From: Porphyromonadaceae bacterium FC4
GTDB taxonomy: Bacteria; Bacteroidota; Bacteroidia; Bacteroidales; Porphyromonadaceae
Direction of reading: 5' to 3'
Length of the DNA: 64,000 nt
NCBI GenBank assembly: GCA_900120395.1
Contig: LT635552.1
Coordinates: forward strand, 62,001-126,000
Made by a program: the position numbers and the translations under genes. Numbering within the stretch: the first letter of the stretch is position 1; the number at the start of each line of letters is the position of its first letter. Shown here one piece after another: positions 1 to 11,069 of this stretch. Under the pieces are notes generated by a model, which was not told where the DNA came from, searched no databases, and saw only the letters and a list, made by a program, of their open reading frames with translations.

Positions 1-540
1 CTGGAAAGGCAGGCCAAACTCACGGAGCAGTGCAAACCCTTCTTCATCAGTATTGGCAGAGGTAACGAACGTGATGTTCATACCCATGATCTTGGTGATG
101 GAGTCTAGGTTGATCTCCGGGAAGATGATCTGCTCATCGACACCCAGGGTGTAGTTGCCTCTTCCGTCGAGATCACTCTTGATGCCCTTGAAGTCGCGGA
201 TACGTGGCAGTGCGATACGGACGAGTCTCTCTAGGAACTCGTACATCTTTTCGCGTCTGAGCGTAACCATGACACCGATAGGCATCCCCTTACGGAGTTT
301 GAAGTTACTGATATCTTTTTTGGAATACCGTACAATAGGCTTCTGACCCGTGATGAGCGCCAACTCTTTGGATGCTACTTCGATCAGCTTCTTGTCACCT
401 GTAGCGTCACCGATACCACGGTTGATGACGATCTTCTCGAGCACGGGCACCTGCATCGGTGTCGTGTACCCAAATTCCTTCATCAGCGCAGGCACGATGC
501 GCTCCCTGTAGTCTTTCTTTGTGCTATTTTCTTTAGACAT
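1..540 (-). CDS. rplE: 50S ribosomal protein L5 (partial, 3' end outside window)
   Basis: L5 of the large subunit binds 5S rRNA and sits in the central protuberance. The ATG is at 540 and 180 codons are visible; the reading frame is still open at base 1, so only the last few C-terminal residues are missing (family length about 180-185 residues). The reverse-strand translation begins with a Met-Ser-Lys-Glu-Asn tract and fits the L5 fold. The gene follows rplX in the usual S10/spc order, which supports the assignment. Identification rests on position plus the translated sequence. Confidence 0.93.
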   Translation of the reverse strand, partial: MSKENSTKKDYRERIVPALMKEFGYTTPMQVPVLEKIVINRGIGDATGDKKLIEVASKELALITGQKPIVRYSKKDISNFKLRKGMPIGVMVTLRREKMYEFLERLVRIALPRIRDFKGIKSDLDGRGNYTLGVDEQIIFPEINLDSITKIMGMNITFVTSANTDEEGFALLREFGLPFQ

Positions 541-636
541 ATACTTGTCGTCGTCTCTCTGAATATTATGGGGATTAATCCGGGATAAGCAGTATCTGGT
601 AGATGAAAATATCTACAACCTACTTTTCACAGAGGT

Positions 637-951
637 TTAGAGCTTATTTCCGCTTACAGATACACGCTCCAGCTTACCGGCATCATTCTTCTGCCTCTTC
701 ACGCGGGTAGGCTTATTCGTCTTGGGATCCACGGGGTTGAGGTTGCTGATATGTACGGAAGCTTCCTGCTTGATCATACCCCCTTGTGGGTGCTGAGCAC
801 TGGGCTTAGTACGACGTGTGATCATGTTTACCCCTTCGACAATTGCTCTTTCCTTCTTGGTATCCACCATCAGGACACGCCCGGTCTTGCCTTTGTCTTC
901 ACCGGCATTGACAAATACGATGTCGCCTTTCTTTATATGAAACTTTCTCAT
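637..951 (-). CDS. rplX: 50S ribosomal protein L24
   Basis: L24 is an assembly-initiating protein of the large subunit. The 104-residue product starts [20 protein letters not shown], the KOW-type N-terminus of L24, and includes the conserved GKTGRVL and EGVNM segments. Length is normal for Bacteroidota. It lies between rplN and rplE in the conserved spc order, with an 85-bp gap before rplE. No oddity seen. Confidence 0.97.
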   Translation of the reverse strand: MRKFHIKKGDIVFVNAGEDKGKTGRVLMVDTKKERAIVEGVNMITRRTKPSAQHPQGGMIKQEASVHISNLNPVDPKTNKPTRVKRQKNDAGKLERVSVSGNKL

Positions 952-1027
952 AATCTGATCTGTTGGTTATTTTCCCTGCAGCTACTCGTCTCAATCGTAG
1001 GGAGTACGCTGCAGAAGAGTACAATAC

Positions 1028-1393
1028 TTATAGTACCTCCGGAGCTAGTGAGACAATCTTCATATTCACGGCACGTACTTCACGTGCTACGGGGCCAAAG
1101 ATACGTGTTGCGCGTATCTCGCCGGTGTTGTTGAGGAGGACGCATGCATTGTCGTCAAAGCGGATGTAGGAGCCGTCGGCTCTTCTGATCTCTTTTTTCG
1201 TACGTACGATGATGGCTTTGGTGACGGCTCCCTTCTTGATATCGCTGCTGGGGATCGTGCTCTTGACACTTACCACAATGATATCGCCAATCGAAGCATA
1301 CCTACGGCGTGTACCACCCAGTACTCTGATGCAGAGTACTTCGCGAGCACCGCTGTTGTCCGCTACCGTTAGCCTTGATTCTTGCTGTATCAT
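1028..1393 (-). CDS. rplN: 50S ribosomal protein L14
   Basis: L14 contacts 16S rRNA at the subunit interface (bridge B8). The 121-residue protein begins [20 protein letters not shown], the hallmark L14 N-terminus, and ends with the conserved [18 protein letters not shown] tail. It sits between rpsQ and rplX with short spacers, consistent with a single ribosomal transcript. Confidence 0.98.
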   Translation of the reverse strand: MIQQESRLTVADNSGAREVLCIRVLGGTRRRYASIGDIIVVSVKSTIPSSDIKKGAVTKAIIVRTKKEIRRADGSYIRFDDNACVLLNNTGEIRATRIFGPVAREVRAVNMKIVSLAPEVL

Positions 1394-1421
1394 ATCTCTA
1401 TATACTTACGTCTATGTTGTG

Positions 1422-1679
1422 TTACTTTGCCTTTTCGACAATCTGCAGTAGTCTCCAGCGCTTGGTACGACTCAGAGGACGGGTCTCCATGATACGTACG
1501 GTATCGCCTTCGTTGCATTCGTTGTTCTCGTCGTGAGCGTGAAACTTCTTAGTCTTGCTCACAAACTTCCCGTACATAGGGTGTTTCTCTTTCCACTGCA
1601 CAGCCACGACGATAGACTTGTCCATCTTGTTGCTGACAACGACGCCCTGTCTCACTTTTCTCAAATTTCTTTCTTCCAT
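1422..1679 (-). CDS. rpsQ: 30S ribosomal protein S17
   Basis: S17 is an early-binding small-subunit protein with an OB fold. The 85 residues contain the family motif [18 protein letters not shown] and the later [17 protein letters not shown] box. It lies 14 bp after rpmC, in standard order. ATG at 1679. Confidence 0.98.
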   Translation of the reverse strand: MEERNLRKVRQGVVVSNKMDKSIVVAVQWKEKHPMYGKFVSKTKKFHAHDENNECNEGDTVRIMETRPLSRTKRWRLLQIVEKAK

Positions 1680-1693
1680 TTTCAGAGCGGATA

Positions 1694-1897
1694 TTAATCG
1701 TTATTAGTTTGTGATTGCATTTCGCGGCGCACGGTCATGAGTCGCGCGATGAGCTTGCGCTGCTCGGTCAGCGTGCTGGGCTTATCCAGAGGGTTGACCC
1801 TGTGGTTCATTTGCATACGCCTGTAGGCTATTGTCTCTGCCTCGATGCGTTGGTTGATCTCCTCCATCGTGAGGTCACGTAGTTCTTTTGTCTTCAT
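1694..1897 (-). CDS. rpmC: 50S ribosomal protein L29
   Basis: L29 is a small helical-hairpin protein near the polypeptide exit tunnel. The 67-residue product starts [20 protein letters not shown] and ends with an Arg-rich helix ([14 protein letters not shown]), both typical. It lies between rplP and rpsQ. Confidence 0.96.
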   Translation of the reverse strand: MKTKELRDLTMEEINQRIEAETIAYRRMQMNHRVNPLDKPSTLTEQRKLIARLMTVRREMQSQTNND

Positions 1898-1942
1898 GCT
1901 GTCTTTTCTATCAAAAGCTATGTTTATATCTCACTCAGAGGA

Positions 1943-2368
1943 TTACTTGCTCATATCGTAGTCACGGCGGACAACAAAGCGAGTAGTAACCGGCAGCTTC
2001 TGAGCAGCAAGGCGAAGTGCCTCTTTTGCCACATCGTAGGGGACTCCCTCGACTTCAAAAAGCATGCGGCCCGGTGTCACCGGAGCTACGAATCCCTCAG
2101 GGTTACCTTTACCTTTACCCATACGTACATCGGCAGGCTTTGCGGTGATGGGCTTATCCGGGAAGATGCGCACCCATACTTGTCCTTGACGTTGCATGTA
2201 ACGTGTTACCGCCACACGAGCTGCCTCTATCTGGGCTCCGGTGATCCACTTTGTCTCGAGGGATTTTATGCCAAACGACCCAAATGCAAGCTGGGTGCCG
2301 CGCTGAGCATTGCCCTTGGAGCGGCCCTTCTGCATTCTTCTAAATTTGGTTTTCTTTGGTTGTAACAT
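1943..2368 (-). CDS. rplP: 50S ribosomal protein L16
   Basis: L16 organises the A-site region of the large subunit. The 141-residue protein begins [20 protein letters not shown] and carries the conserved [18 protein letters not shown] stretch with the arginine loop that reaches the peptidyl transferase centre. It is preceded by rpsC and followed by rpmC, as in the standard S10 operon. Confidence 0.98.
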   Translation of the reverse strand: MLQPKKTKFRRMQKGRSKGNAQRGTQLAFGSFGIKSLETKWITGAQIEAARVAVTRYMQRQGQVWVRIFPDKPITAKPADVRMGKGKGNPEGFVAPVTPGRMLFEVEGVPYDVAKEALRLAAQKLPVTTRFVVRRDYDMSK

Positions 2369-2469
2369 TGCTTATCTGCACATTATATACCACCGACACC
2401 ATTCCGTCTGCACAGCAGCGCGGTAGAGGGAGTCAGAAGTGTGGTATTGAGTTTCTTATTACAAATTAT

Positions 2470-3204
2470 TTAGCGACGGCCACCACGGCGTCCACCGCGA
2501 CGTCCGCGACCACCGGCGTTTTGGGGGCGACGTCCACTATCACGCTGCTGAGTGAAGTCGGGCGCAAGGTCGCGCTTACCGTATACCTCACCACGCATGA
2601 TCCAAACCTTCACGCCGATCAGTCCCACCTTGGTGAGAGCATCCTCGAGTGCGTAGTCGATATCCGCACGGAAGGTGTGGAGGGGCGTACGTCCTTCCTT
2701 GAACATCTCGTTACGTGCCATCTCCGCACCATTGAGTCGTCCGGAGAGCTGGACCTTGATGCCCTCTGCAGAGGAGCGCATCGCATTAGCGATAGCCATC
2801 TTCACGGCACGACGGTAGTTCATACGACCTTCGAGCTGGCGTGCGATGCTGTCTGCTACAATAGTGGCATCAACATCAGGGTTGCGAATCTCAAAGATAT
2901 TGATCTGAACCTCCTTGTCGGTGATCTTCTTGAGCTCTTCTTTGAGCTTATCTACCTCGGAACCTCCACGTCCGATGATGTAACCGGGACGTGCTGTGCA
3001 GATCGTGATTGTGACGAGCTTAAGCGTACGCTCAATAACAATTCTGGATACGCTTGCCTTTGCCAACCTAGCTTGTAGATAGGTGCGGAGCTTGTGATCC
3101 TCGAGGAGGGTATCTGCGAAGTCGTCCTTCTTACCAAACCAATTGGAATCCCATCCGCGGATGATGCCTAAGCGGTTGCTTATTGGATTTGTCTTTTGTC
3201 CCAT
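2470..3204 (-). CDS. rpsC: 30S ribosomal protein S3
   Basis: S3 lines the mRNA entry channel of the small subunit. It begins [20 protein letters not shown] and has the KH-type [18 protein letters not shown] segment (about residues 93-110) and the C-terminal [10 protein letters not shown] region. At 244 residues it ends in a Bacteroidota-type tail of arginine and glycine repeats ([14 protein letters not shown]). The 101-bp gap before rplP is slightly wider than its neighbours' gaps. Confidence 0.98.
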   Translation of the reverse strand: MGQKTNPISNRLGIIRGWDSNWFGKKDDFADTLLEDHKLRTYLQARLAKASVSRIVIERTLKLVTITICTARPGYIIGRGGSEVDKLKEELKKITDKEVQINIFEIRNPDVDATIVADSIARQLEGRMNYRRAVKMAIANAMRSSAEGIKVQLSGRLNGAEMARNEMFKEGRTPLHTFRADIDYALEDALTKVGLIGVKVWIMRGEVYGKRDLAPDFTQQRDSGRRPQNAGGRGRRGGRRGGRR

Positions 3205-3212
3205 CTGTAATA

Positions 3213-3617
3213 TTAGTTGTTATTAGCGTCCTTGGTATCCACGAATATCGTGATATGATTACTTCTCTTACGAATCCTCGCACCTCTACCTTGTGCCCGT
3301 GGGCGCATACGCTTGAGGGTCACACCCTCGTCGACGAAGATCTTGGTGATGTACAGCTCACCCTCCTCTGCACGTCGTTCGTTTTTCTGCTCCCAGTTGG
3401 CGATAGCCGAGCGGAGCGTCTTCTCTACTGGTCGTGCTGCATCTTTGCTTGAAAACTTGAGGGCTCCCAGAGCATGATTGACTTCCATGCCGCGTACCAT
3501 ATCAGCCACCAGACGCATCTTGCGTGGTGAAGAGGGGATATTCGTGAGCTTGGCAAAGTATTGTGTTGTCCTAGCTTCTTTGCGAGCATTTGCGGACATT
3601 CTTTTTCTTTGACCCAT
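3213..3617 (-). CDS. rplV: 50S ribosomal protein L22
   Basis: L22 extends a beta-hairpin into the nascent-peptide exit tunnel; mutations there alter macrolide sensitivity in other bacteria. The 134 residues include [20 protein letters not shown] and the hairpin region [20 protein letters not shown]. It is 8 bp upstream of rpsC, so the two are almost certainly co-transcribed. Confidence 0.98.
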   Translation of the reverse strand: MGQRKRMSANARKEARTTQYFAKLTNIPSSPRKMRLVADMVRGMEVNHALGALKFSSKDAARPVEKTLRSAIANWEQKNERRAEEGELYITKIFVDEGVTLKRMRPRAQGRGARIRKRSNHITIFVDTKDANNN

Positions 3618-3677
3618 ATTCTCTACTATTTATTCTCTATTCTTACTAATGATTATCTTCCGTACAGTAGCGGAGTA

Positions 3678-3944
3678 TTACTTACGGTTGCCACTGTGAC
3701 CACGGAAGGTACGCGTCGGTGCAAACTCTCCGAGCTTGTGTCCTACCATGTTTTCGGTGATAAACACAGGGATGAACTTATTCCCGTTGTGTACAGCTAT
3801 AGTGTGACCTACAAAGTCTGGCGAAATCATCGAAGCACGGCTCCAGGTCTTGATGACACTCTTCTTGCCGCTTTCGTTCATATCGAGCACACGCTTCTCC
3901 AGCTTTATGTCAATGTACGGTCCTTTCTTCAGTGATCGGCTCAT
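3678..3944 (-). CDS. rpsS: 30S ribosomal protein S19
   Basis: S19 forms part of the head of the small subunit near S13. The 88-residue protein starts [20 protein letters not shown] and carries the signature [19 protein letters not shown]. It lies between rplB and rplV. Confidence 0.98.
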   Translation of the reverse strand: MSRSLKKGPYIDIKLEKRVLDMNESGKKSVIKTWSRASMISPDFVGHTIAVHNGNKFIPVFITENMVGHKLGEFAPTRTFRGHSGNRK

Positions 3945-3979
3945 AATTTATATCTGACTCTATATGTTTTCAGTATGTA

Positions 3980-4816
3980 TTATTTACGCTTCTTCTTAGG
4001 AGCACGCTCTATGATGTACTTAGAGGAGTGCTTCTTCGGAGCACGTGTCTTCAAGCCCTTAGCATATAGGCCAGTACGGCTTCTTGGGTGACCACCGGAT
4101 GCGCGTCCTTCTCCACCACCCATTGGGTGATCTACAGGATTCATCACGACACCACGGTTGTGAGGTCTGCGACCGAGCCAGCGTGAGCGTCCGGCCTTTC
4201 CACTCCGCTCTAGAGCGTGGTCAGAGTTGCCTACACTACCTACAGTAGCTCTACAAGCTCCTAAAATGCGACGCGTCTCACCTGATGGCATCTTTACCAC
4301 TACGTACGTGCCCTCACGGGAGGTGAGCTGGGCAAATGTACCGGCTGAGCGTACTAGCTTGGCACCCTGGCCGGGGCGTAGCTCGATATTATGGATGACG
4401 GTACCTACGGGGATCTTACCAAGGGGGAGGCTGTTTCCGACCTCGGGAGCAGCGTCCGCACCGGACACCACCTGCTGTCCTACCTGTAGACCATCCGGCG
4501 ATAGGATATACGCCTTCTCACCATCTACATAGTAGAGGAGAGCGATACGAGCAGAGCGGTTTGGGTCGTACTCGATGGATTTTACAGTAGCTGGCACACC
4601 GTCTTTTTGTCTCTTGAAGTCAATGAAACGAAGGCGCTGCTTGTGACCACCACCGATGTAGCGTGCGGTCATCTTTCCTGTATTGTTGCGACCTCCACTC
4701 TTGCGCTTGCCGACTACAAGGGACTTCTCTGGTGCACTTGCTGTGACGGTGTCAAATGTACCAATAACCTTATGTCTTTGCCCTGGAGTTGTGGGCTTTA
4801 GTTTCTTAATTGCCAT
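3980..4816 (-). CDS. rplB: 50S ribosomal protein L2
   Basis: L2 is needed for subunit association and peptidyl transferase assembly. The 278 residues begin [20 protein letters not shown]. The C-terminal signature [20 protein letters not shown] contains the conserved histidine of the PMGGGEG loop. Length is standard. It starts 8 bp after the rplW stop. Confidence 0.99.
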   Translation of the reverse strand: MAIKKLKPTTPGQRHKVIGTFDTVTASAPEKSLVVGKRKSGGRNNTGKMTARYIGGGHKQRLRFIDFKRQKDGVPATVKSIEYDPNRSARIALLYYVDGEKAYILSPDGLQVGQQVVSGADAAPEVGNSLPLGKIPVGTVIHNIELRPGQGAKLVRSAGTFAQLTSREGTYVVVKMPSGETRRILGACRATVGSVGNSDHALERSGKAGRSRWLGRRPHNRGVVMNPVDHPMGGGEGRASGGHPRSRTGLYAKGLKTRAPKKHSSKYIIERAPKKKRK

Positions 4817-4824
4817 GTCTTTGC

Positions 4825-5118
4825 TTAGATATTACTAAAGAAGTCAATCGTCTGATCTTCTGCTAGTGTTACAATAGCCTTCTTGAACGCAGGCTTCTTG
4901 CCTTCGATAAGACCACCGCGGGTGTATCGTGAGCTACGCTTACCATCATACCGCATGGTGTTCACCTTAGTTACTTTCACACCGTACATCTCCTCGACCG
5001 CTTTTGCTATCTCTATCTTGGTAGCAGAGGGCACGACTATGAAGCCATACCTATTGGGCATACCCTCGGTGATGTCGGACATCTTTTCTGTAATGATTGG
5101 TGCTATTAGAGTTTTCAT
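4825..5118 (-). CDS. rplW: 50S ribosomal protein L23
   Basis: L23 surrounds the exit tunnel and docks trigger factor and SRP. The 97-residue protein starts [20 protein letters not shown], with the typical ITEK motif, and continues with the [20 protein letters not shown] helix-strand pair. It sits 12 bp downstream of rplD. Confidence 0.98.
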   Translation of the reverse strand: MKTLIAPIITEKMSDITEGMPNRYGFIVVPSATKIEIAKAVEEMYGVKVTKVNTMRYDGKRSSRYTRGGLIEGKKPAFKKAIVTLAEDQTIDFFSNI

Positions 5119-5130
5119 TGTTGCTGCTCG

Positions 5131-5760
5131 TTATGCGTTGAGTACGTCGGTTAGCTGCTTGAGCCCGCTCTCGGTTAGGACCACCTTCTGTGCATTCAGG
5201 ATACGGTAGGTATTTGCCTGATCTGCGGGGATGAGCGATACGCCCTTGAGGTTGCGTGCACTCAGCACAGTATTCTTGTCTACGTCAGTCATCAAAAAGA
5301 GACTCTTGCTGTCCACGATGTTCAGCCCCTTCAGGATGTTCTTGAAGTCCTTGGTCTTCGGAGCATCTAGGTTGAAGTCCTCGACCACGATGATGCCATC
5401 TTCCTTTGCTCTGAGGCTGAGAGCTGAGCGACGTGCGAGACGCTTCACCTTCTTGTTGAGCTTGAAGGAGTAGTCTCTTGGCTTTGGACCAAAGACAGTA
5501 CCACCACCCTTCAGCAGTGGGCTCTTGATATCACCGCGACGTGCACCGCCGGTACCCTTTTGGCGGAAAAGCTTGCGAGTACTAAAGGCCACTTCACTTC
5601 TCTCCTTGGTCTTTGCAGTGCCCTGGCGCTTATTAGCGAGGTGTTGTTTTACATCGAGGTACATAACGTGCTCGTTAGGCTCGATCCCAAAGATCGCATC
5701 CTCCAAGGTCACGGTACGCCCTGTCTCTTCACCTTTTATGTTGAGTACTTTTACTTCCAT
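5131..5760 (-). CDS. rplD: 50S ribosomal protein L4
   Basis: L4 has an rRNA-binding globular domain and an extended loop into the exit tunnel. In some bacteria it also represses the S10 operon; nothing in this sequence shows that here. The 209 residues include [20 protein letters not shown], the tunnel-loop signature. It lies 8 bp after rplC. Confidence 0.98.
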   Translation of the reverse strand: MEVKVLNIKGEETGRTVTLEDAIFGIEPNEHVMYLDVKQHLANKRQGTAKTKERSEVAFSTRKLFRQKGTGGARRGDIKSPLLKGGGTVFGPKPRDYSFKLNKKVKRLARRSALSLRAKEDGIIVVEDFNLDAPKTKDFKNILKGLNIVDSKSLFLMTDVDKNTVLSARNLKGVSLIPADQANTYRILNAQKVVLTESGLKQLTDVLNA

Positions 5761-5768
5761 TTTACTAC

Positions 5769-6386
5769 TTAGTCTTCAATGTATAAGATGGCTCCCTTAG
5801 CACCAGGCACGCTTCCCTTTACGAGGAGCACATTATGCTCGGGCATTACTTTCATCACCTCTAGGTTCTGGACAGTCACTCTACGGTTACCATCCTGGCC
5901 TGCCATTCTGAGGCCCTTGAACAGCTTAGAGGGAGTAGAGCTGGCACCTACTGATCCGGGTGCTCTCAGGCGGTTCTTCTGACCGTGTGTGGACTCACCC
6001 ACACCGGAAAAACCGTGACGCTTCATCACGCCCTGAAAACCTTTACCCTTGGAGGTTCCTACTACATCTACATAGTGACTGTCTGCAAAAAGCTCTACAG
6101 TCAGCTCATCACCGAGCTTATAGTCTTCCTTGAAGGACTTGAACTCGGCCAAGTGTCTCTTGGGCGTTACGCCGGCTTTCTTGAAGTGACCCTGTAGAGG
6201 CTGGGTGGTATGCTTGTCCTTTTTGTCCATATACCCCACCTGGATAGCATCGTAGCCATCATTCTCTACCGTCTTAACCTGCGTTACCACACAAGGACCT
6301 GCTTCGATGACAGTGCATGGAATATTCTTTCCCTCGGCACTGAATACGGATGTCATTCCGATTTTCTTTCCTATTAATCCTGGCAT
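5769..6386 (-). CDS. rplC: 50S ribosomal protein L3
   Basis: L3 is a primary large-subunit assembly protein reaching toward the peptidyl transferase centre. The 205-residue product begins [20 protein letters not shown]. The signature [20 protein letters not shown] (about residues 116-135) marks the family. It follows rpsJ and starts the run rplC-rplD-rplW-rplB. Confidence 0.98.
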   Translation of the reverse strand: MPGLIGKKIGMTSVFSAEGKNIPCTVIEAGPCVVTQVKTVENDGYDAIQVGYMDKKDKHTTQPLQGHFKKAGVTPKRHLAEFKSFKEDYKLGDELTVELFADSHYVDVVGTSKGKGFQGVMKRHGFSGVGESTHGQKNRLRAPGSVGASSTPSKLFKGLRMAGQDGNRRVTVQNLEVMKVMPEHNVLLVKGSVPGAKGAILYIED

Positions 6387-6443
6387 TTCAGTCTTAACGT
6401 CTTAGTTGGTTTTATTAATAAAATTCCTTTTACGGCACCTGCA

Positions 6444-6755
6444 TCAGATGTCCGTCTTGATCTCGATCTCCACACCACTGGGCAGCTCCAGGCGAGCCAG
6501 AGCATCTACAGTATTTGTAGTAGCGTTGACGATATCGATCATACGCTTGTGGGTGTTGAGCTGGAACTGTTCACGGCTCTTCTTGTTCACAAAGGTGGAC
6601 CGGTTTACCGTGAATATCCGCTTGTGTGTAGGCAGGGGTACCGGACCACATATCTGGACTCCGGTAGGCTCGACAGCCTTCACTATCTTCTCTGCAGACT
6701 TATCCACGAGAGCGTGGTCATAAGACTTGATCTTGATTCGGATAATTTGACTCAT
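6444..6755 (-). CDS. rpsJ: 30S ribosomal protein S10 (NusE)
   Basis: S10 is a small-subunit head protein that also partners NusB and NusG in transcription. The 103-residue sequence [20 protein letters not shown] and the [17 protein letters not shown] box are diagnostic. It sits only 40 bp downstream of fusA, so str and S10 genes appear to form one transcription unit, as in other Bacteroidota. Confidence 0.98.
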   Translation of the reverse strand: MSQIIRIKIKSYDHALVDKSAEKIVKAVEPTGVQICGPVPLPTHKRIFTVNRSTFVNKKSREQFQLNTHKRMIDIVNATTNTVDALARLELPSGVEIEIKTDI

Positions 6756-6795
6756 TACTTATCTCTACTATCTTATATTATATACTTCTTCAGCA

Positions 6796-8919
6796 TTACT
6801 TGAGAAGGTCTACTCTGCCCTCACGCTCTTCGAGCACAGCCTTTGCAGTGCTTGAAGACATCTCCTCGAAGTGATCAAAGGTCATGGAGCTGGTCGCACG
6901 ACCACTGGTGATGGTACGCAGGTCGGTCACATAACCAAACATCTCGCTCAGAGGGGTCATCGCCTTCACGACACGTGCTCCGTTGACGGTAGAGTCCATA
7001 CCTTCCACCTGTCCGCGACGCTTGTTCATGTCACTGATGACATCACCCATGCTCTCCTCTGGGGTCACCACCTCTACCTTCATGATCGGCTCGAGGAGTA
7101 CGGGACCCGCCTTAGCGACAGCGTTTCTGAATGCATTCATGGCACACACCTCAAAGGACAACTGATCCGAGTCCACAGGGTGGTACGAACCATCGACCAC
7201 GGTCACCTTCAGCTTATCCATAGGATAGCCACCGAGCACACCGCTCTTCATGGCACGCTCAAAGCCCTTCTGGATCGAGGGGATGTACTCCTTAGGAATG
7301 TTACCACCCTTCACCTCGTCTACAAACTGCAGCTCGCCCTCAAAGTCGGGATCAGTAGGCTCTACACGGACGATCATATCCGCAAACTTACCTCTACCAC
7401 CGGTCTGCTTCTTGTAGGTCTCACGCAGCTCCACGGGCTGGGTGATAGCCTCCTTGTAGGATACCATCGGACGACCTTGGTTGGACTCCACCTTGAACTC
7501 CCTTCTCAGACGGTCAATGATGATCTCCAGGTGAAGCTCACCCATACCGCTGATCACAGTCTGACCGGTCTCTTCGTTGGTCCTCACGGTGAATGTTGGG
7601 TCTTCCTCAGCCAGCTTAGCAAGTCCGAGGCCCAACTTATCCATATCCTTCTGAGTCTTAGGCTCGATAGCGATAGAGATCACCGGAGCGGGGAACTCCA
7701 TGCTCTCAAGAGTGATGGGTGCGTCCTCAGAGCAGAGGGTATCACCGGTATGGATGTCCTTGAATCCCACACCTGCACCGATATCACCACACATGATCTC
7801 TTCCTTGAAGTTCTGGTGGTTGGAGTGCATCTGGAAAAGTCGGGAGATACGCTCACGCTTGCCGGTACGGCTGTTGTATACATAGGTACCTGCATCGATC
7901 TTACCGGAGTAAACTCTGAAGTAGCAGAGGCGACCTACATACGGGTCGGTAGCGATCTTGAATACAAGAGCGCAGAGCGGTGCATCCTCCGACACCTCGC
8001 GGGTCAGCTCGATGCTCTCATCCTGCGGATCACGACCGGTCACTGTAGGAGTATCTATCGGGCTGGGCAGGTATGCGCAGACAGCATCAAGCAGTGTCTG
8101 CACCCCCTTGTTTTTGAAGGACGAACCACACATCACCGGATTCATCTTCATGGACACAGTACCCTTGCGGATCACCGCCTTGATCTCATCAACCGTAATC
8201 GCTGATGGATCCTCAAAGTACTTCTCCATAAAGCTGTCATCGAGCTCGGCAAGCGACTCGAGCAGCTTATCCCTCCACTCCTGGCTCTCCGCCATGAGCT
8301 CCTCAGGAATCTCGTCCACCTCGTACTCAGCACCCATGGTCTCGTCGTGCCACAGGATAGCCTTCATGGTTACCAGGTCAACGACCCCCTTGAAGTTTTC
8401 CTCCGCACCGATTGGGAGCTGGATGGGCACTGCATTAGCACCGAGCATATCCCTCATCTGACGTACTGCCTCCAGGTAGTTGGCACCGGAGCGGTCCATC
8501 TTATTGACATAGGCGATACGGGGCACCTTGTACTTATCAGCCTGGCGCCACACCGTCTCACTCTGAGGCTGTACACCGCTCACAGAGTCAAATGCCGCAA
8601 TCGTACCATCCAGGATACGCAGCGAACGCTCCACCTCTACAGTGAAGTCCACGTGCCCCGGGGTATCGATGAGGTTGATCTTATATTTCTGATCGTTATA
8701 GTTCCAAAATGTAGTGGTAGCAGCACTCGTGATCGTGATACCACGCTCCTGCTCCTGTTCCATCCAGTCCATAGTTGCTGCACCATCATGCACCTCTCCG
8801 ATTTTGTGAGTCAGACCGGTGTAGAATAGGATACGTTCGGACGTTGTTGTCTTACCGGCATCAATGTGAGCCATGATACCAATGTTCCTTGTCAGCTCTA
8901 GATGTGTGGAATTAGCCAT
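6796..8919 (-). CDS. fusA: Elongation factor G
   Basis: EF-G is the GTPase that drives ribosomal translocation. The 707-residue protein has GTP-binding motifs G1 AHIDAGKTT (about residues 17-25), G3 DTPGHVDF (about 87-94) and G4 NKMDR (about 141-145). Domain IV follows, with the conserved SYKEAI and the tip region, then domain V with [13 protein letters not shown] near the C-terminus. Length fits canonical EF-G. It lies between rpsG (69-bp gap) and rpsJ. Only one EF-G is visible in the window, so a second paralogue elsewhere cannot be excluded. Confidence 0.98.
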   Translation of the reverse strand: MANSTHLELTRNIGIMAHIDAGKTTTSERILFYTGLTHKIGEVHDGAATMDWMEQEQERGITITSAATTTFWNYNDQKYKINLIDTPGHVDFTVEVERSLRILDGTIAAFDSVSGVQPQSETVWRQADKYKVPRIAYVNKMDRSGANYLEAVRQMRDMLGANAVPIQLPIGAEENFKGVVDLVTMKAILWHDETMGAEYEVDEIPEELMAESQEWRDKLLESLAELDDSFMEKYFEDPSAITVDEIKAVIRKGTVSMKMNPVMCGSSFKNKGVQTLLDAVCAYLPSPIDTPTVTGRDPQDESIELTREVSEDAPLCALVFKIATDPYVGRLCYFRVYSGKIDAGTYVYNSRTGKRERISRLFQMHSNHQNFKEEIMCGDIGAGVGFKDIHTGDTLCSEDAPITLESMEFPAPVISIAIEPKTQKDMDKLGLGLAKLAEEDPTFTVRTNEETGQTVISGMGELHLEIIIDRLRREFKVESNQGRPMVSYKEAITQPVELRETYKKQTGGRGKFADMIVRVEPTDPDFEGELQFVDEVKGGNIPKEYIPSIQKGFERAMKSGVLGGYPMDKLKVTVVDGSYHPVDSDQLSFEVCAMNAFRNAVAKAGPVLLEPIMKVEVVTPEESMGDVISDMNKRRGQVEGMDSTVNGARVVKAMTPLSEMFGYVTDLRTITSGRATSSMTFDHFEEMSSSTAKAVLEEREGRVDLLK

Positions 8920-8988
8920 TATTTATGCTTGTATTTATTTCAAAAAGTCCTGCTCTTTCTTATTCTCTATCTTCACGCGCGAACAGCA

Positions 8989-9465
8989 TTATCTGCGGAA
9001 GTGCGCAAAAGCACGGTTGGCTTCTGCCATACGGTGCATATCCTCTTTACGCTTGAAAGCGCCGCCCTGCTGGTTGTACGCATCCACGATCTCAGCGGTA
9101 AGCTTATCAGCCATCGAACGACCACCACGCTTGCGAGCGAAGTTGATCAGGTTCTTCATCGAGATAGACTCCTTACGCTCAGGACGCACCTCGACAGGTA
9201 CCTGAAAGTTGGCACCACCGATACGACGTGTTTTCACCTCCACCTGAGGAGTGATATTCTCGAGAGCAGTCTTCCAGATCTCCAGAGGAGTCTTCTCCTC
9301 GTTGGGAAGCTTGCCCTTCACACCCTCCAGTGCTTTGTAGAATATCTCAAAAGACAAGTTCTTCTTACCATCATACATCATGTGGTTGACGAACTTCGTA
9401 ACCTTTACGTCTCCAAACACGGGGTCTGGAAGAATGTGCCTCTTTTTTGGTTTAGCTTTTCTCAT
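8989..9465 (-). CDS. rpsG: 30S ribosomal protein S7
   Basis: S7 nucleates assembly of the 30S head. The 158-residue sequence starts [20 protein letters not shown] and has the [20 protein letters not shown] signature. It precedes fusA directly. The distance to the upstream rpsL (749 bp) is very unusual, because rpsL and rpsG are normally tens of bases apart. Confidence 0.98.
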   Translation of the reverse strand: MRKAKPKKRHILPDPVFGDVKVTKFVNHMMYDGKKNLSFEIFYKALEGVKGKLPNEEKTPLEIWKTALENITPQVEVKTRRIGGANFQVPVEVRPERKESISMKNLINFARKRGGRSMADKLTAEIVDAYNQQGGAFKRKEDMHRMAEANRAFAHFRR

Positions 9466-10214
9466 TTTTGTTCTCTAAGTAAGTTGCTCACCATTCGCCT
9501 TATCCAAGCAGCAAGGGCCCTTATGCCCACCACCTGCAGGCTACTCTGGCAAGGTAGCTTCTCGTTGGCATCGCCACGAGTAAAAAATAAGCAATTTAAC
9601 GCTCAAGCCTCGTACCCAAATCACGAGCTCCTCATGTCCCTCAGGTGCGGAGTGCCCCATTCCGACACTCAATGACTTGTCTACACCGATCGACAGCGCC
9701 ACGAAGCGCTATCCAAACGAGACAGAGGGAGACACTCGGACTTAAATTCTCCGAGACTCGACTCTTGTTTACTCTTAAAAAAAGTGTTGTTTATCTCACA
9801 TGCCACTACCGCACACACGCTGCATAGTGACTCCGACCAGATAGGATCTCAGCACGCCACGCACTCTGCGTCATACAGGCTCACCCATGTCGGTACTTTT
9901 CCGCTTCTCTTCCTCCGGGCTAGTCAAAAACATCTTTCACGACCCGCCCCACTTCGGCACACCTTGCCTGACATCGTCCACCCTCACAGGGAGGACCCTT
10001 TAGTCACAAGTGGCGGTAAGCATGAGCCTACCGGGATTTCGATACTATAGTGGCACCCTGCTATTCTTCGTTAGCCTCGGCCTCATCGGACGGTACTACA
10101 TACCGTCGCCACCATTTCATTATTGATCTGTCTTACGCAGGCATCGCTACGCCTGCATCCCACCCCACTGATGTCTGCCAAGCCCTTCCACAGAGAGGCC
10201 TGACCCACTTAGCT
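9466..10214. other. Long gene-free spacer between rpsL and rpsG
   Basis: No credible gene is seen on either strand; plus-strand frames here give low-complexity translations without family features. Several short inverted repeats are present: CTCGGA/TCCGAG at about 9735-9755, GACGGTA/TACCGTC at 10089-10107, and GCAGGC/GCCTGC at 10138-10156. No TAnnTTTG box was found on the minus strand, so there is no evident separate rpsG promoter. It could be a structured 5' region of the rpsG-fusA message, an unrecognised RNA, or the remains of a lost gene. Confidence 0.6.
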
Positions 10215-10598
10215 TTACTTCTTAGCATCCTTAGGGCGCTTCACACCGTACTTGCTTCTGCGCTGCGTGCGACCCTGTACGCCACTGGTATCAAGCGCAC
10301 CACGTACCACGTGGTAGCGAACACCGGGCAGGTCCTTCACACGACCACCACGCACCAGCACGATCGAGTGCTCCTGGAGATTGTGTCCCTCACCGGGGAT
10401 ATAAGCGTTCACCTCCTTGCCATTGGTCAGGCGGACACGAGCCACCTTACGCATAGCAGAGTTAGGCTTCTTGGGTGTAGTAGTGTACACACGCACACAC
10501 ACGCCACGACGCTGCGGACACGCTCCCAGAGCAGGGCTCTTGCCCTTCTCCTCCATCGTTTCACGGCCCTTGCGGACGAGTTGTTGAATCGTTGGCAT
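10215..10598 (-). CDS. rpsL: 30S ribosomal protein S12
   Basis: S12 monitors codon-anticodon pairing in the decoding centre. The 127-residue protein starts [20 protein letters not shown] and carries the conserved [20 protein letters not shown] loop and the later [20 protein letters not shown] loop. Both are streptomycin-site loops and appear wild-type by eye. It is the first gene of the str operon here, with a good Bacteroidota promoter about 65 bp upstream. Confidence 0.98.
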   Translation of the reverse strand: MPTIQQLVRKGRETMEEKGKSPALGACPQRRGVCVRVYTTTPKKPNSAMRKVARVRLTNGKEVNAYIPGEGHNLQEHSIVLVRGGRVKDLPGVRYHVVRGALDTSGVQGRTQRRSKYGVKRPKDAKK

Positions 10599-10663
10599 TT
10601 ACTTTATTACTCTGTTAGTTAGTTCTCAATCACTTACCCCTCGGGGCAAGACTTAATCGACTG

Positions 10664-10695
10664 CAAAGGTACAGAAAATATAATTACCATCCAAA
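10664..10695 (-). promoter_or_regulatory. Promoter of rpsL (str operon)
   Basis: On the minus strand TACCTTTG (10664-10671) matches the Bacteroidota -7 consensus TAnnTTTG. A TTTG box (10692-10695) lies 20 bp upstream, as expected for -33. The leader to the rpsL ATG would be about 60 nt and holds a small hairpin (10633-10650, CCCC/GGGG arms) that might be regulatory. Confidence 0.75.
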
Positions 10696-10699
10696 CCTA

Positions 10700-10919
10700 C
10701 GCCACACCACCTCGCCAATCTGCCTTATATATAATGAGCAGACCTACACCACACCCACCATCTACCCTCCGACATATGCGATGCATCGAAATGGCAGGGT
10801 TGACGCATCAGAAGCACTCATTGATAGTCAAATCTATATCTGAGATGATGCTCTACCGGCAGGCACTTCACGAAGCCCGTTCGCACGTCCACAGAGAGTG
10901 GCTATCTGAGAGGAAAAAA
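10700..10919. other. Intergenic stretch upstream of rpsL promoter, nothing recognised
   Basis: This 220-bp stretch lies between the rpsL promoter and repeat copy 1. A possible reading frame on the plus strand runs on through the repeat and has no family features. No hairpin with a T tract or promoter box of note was seen. Confidence 0.5.
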
Positions 10920-11005
10920 TTTCCTACTGGAAAGAGATCTCTTCTATCCGTCAAATCGTTTTCTTTCCTACTGGAAACTTTTCGCTACTATCCGTCAAAT
11001 TTTTC
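10920..11005 (+). repeat. Tandem-palindrome intergenic repeat, copy 1
   Basis: Two cores TTTCCTACTGGAAA start at 10920 and 10964, 44 bp apart. Each is followed after about 7-8 bases by a half-site related to CTACTATCCGTCAAAT, the second ending in a short T run. It lies in the divergent region between rpsL (minus) and the envelope cluster (plus). The same structure recurs at five other sites in the window. Confidence 0.95.
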
Positions 11006-11069
11006 ACCCCGATCCGATGTGCTAAAAAATTCTACTATGTGAGCCCCTGGTCGAGGCGGTTGGGTGAGA

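Noticed and set aside
2356-3078. Open frame of 240 codons opposite rpsC
   Set aside because: Antisense shadow of the ribosomal gene, low-complexity Thr/Ser-rich product.
6871-8205. Long open frame (444 codons) on the plus strand opposite fusA
   Set aside because: It is antisense to a clear EF-G gene; the translation is His/Thr-rich with no family features and results from the codon use of fusA.
10050-10622. Open frame of 190 codons opposite rpsL and running into the spacer
   Set aside because: Mostly antisense to rpsL; no start signal, no recognisable domain.
10920-11005. CRISPR array
   Set aside because: Only two repeat units per site, spacers are themselves related between copies, and no cas genes are present.
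10734-11042. Possible 102-residue protein
   Set aside because: The second half is simply the translation of repeat copy 1, and the first half has no family features.
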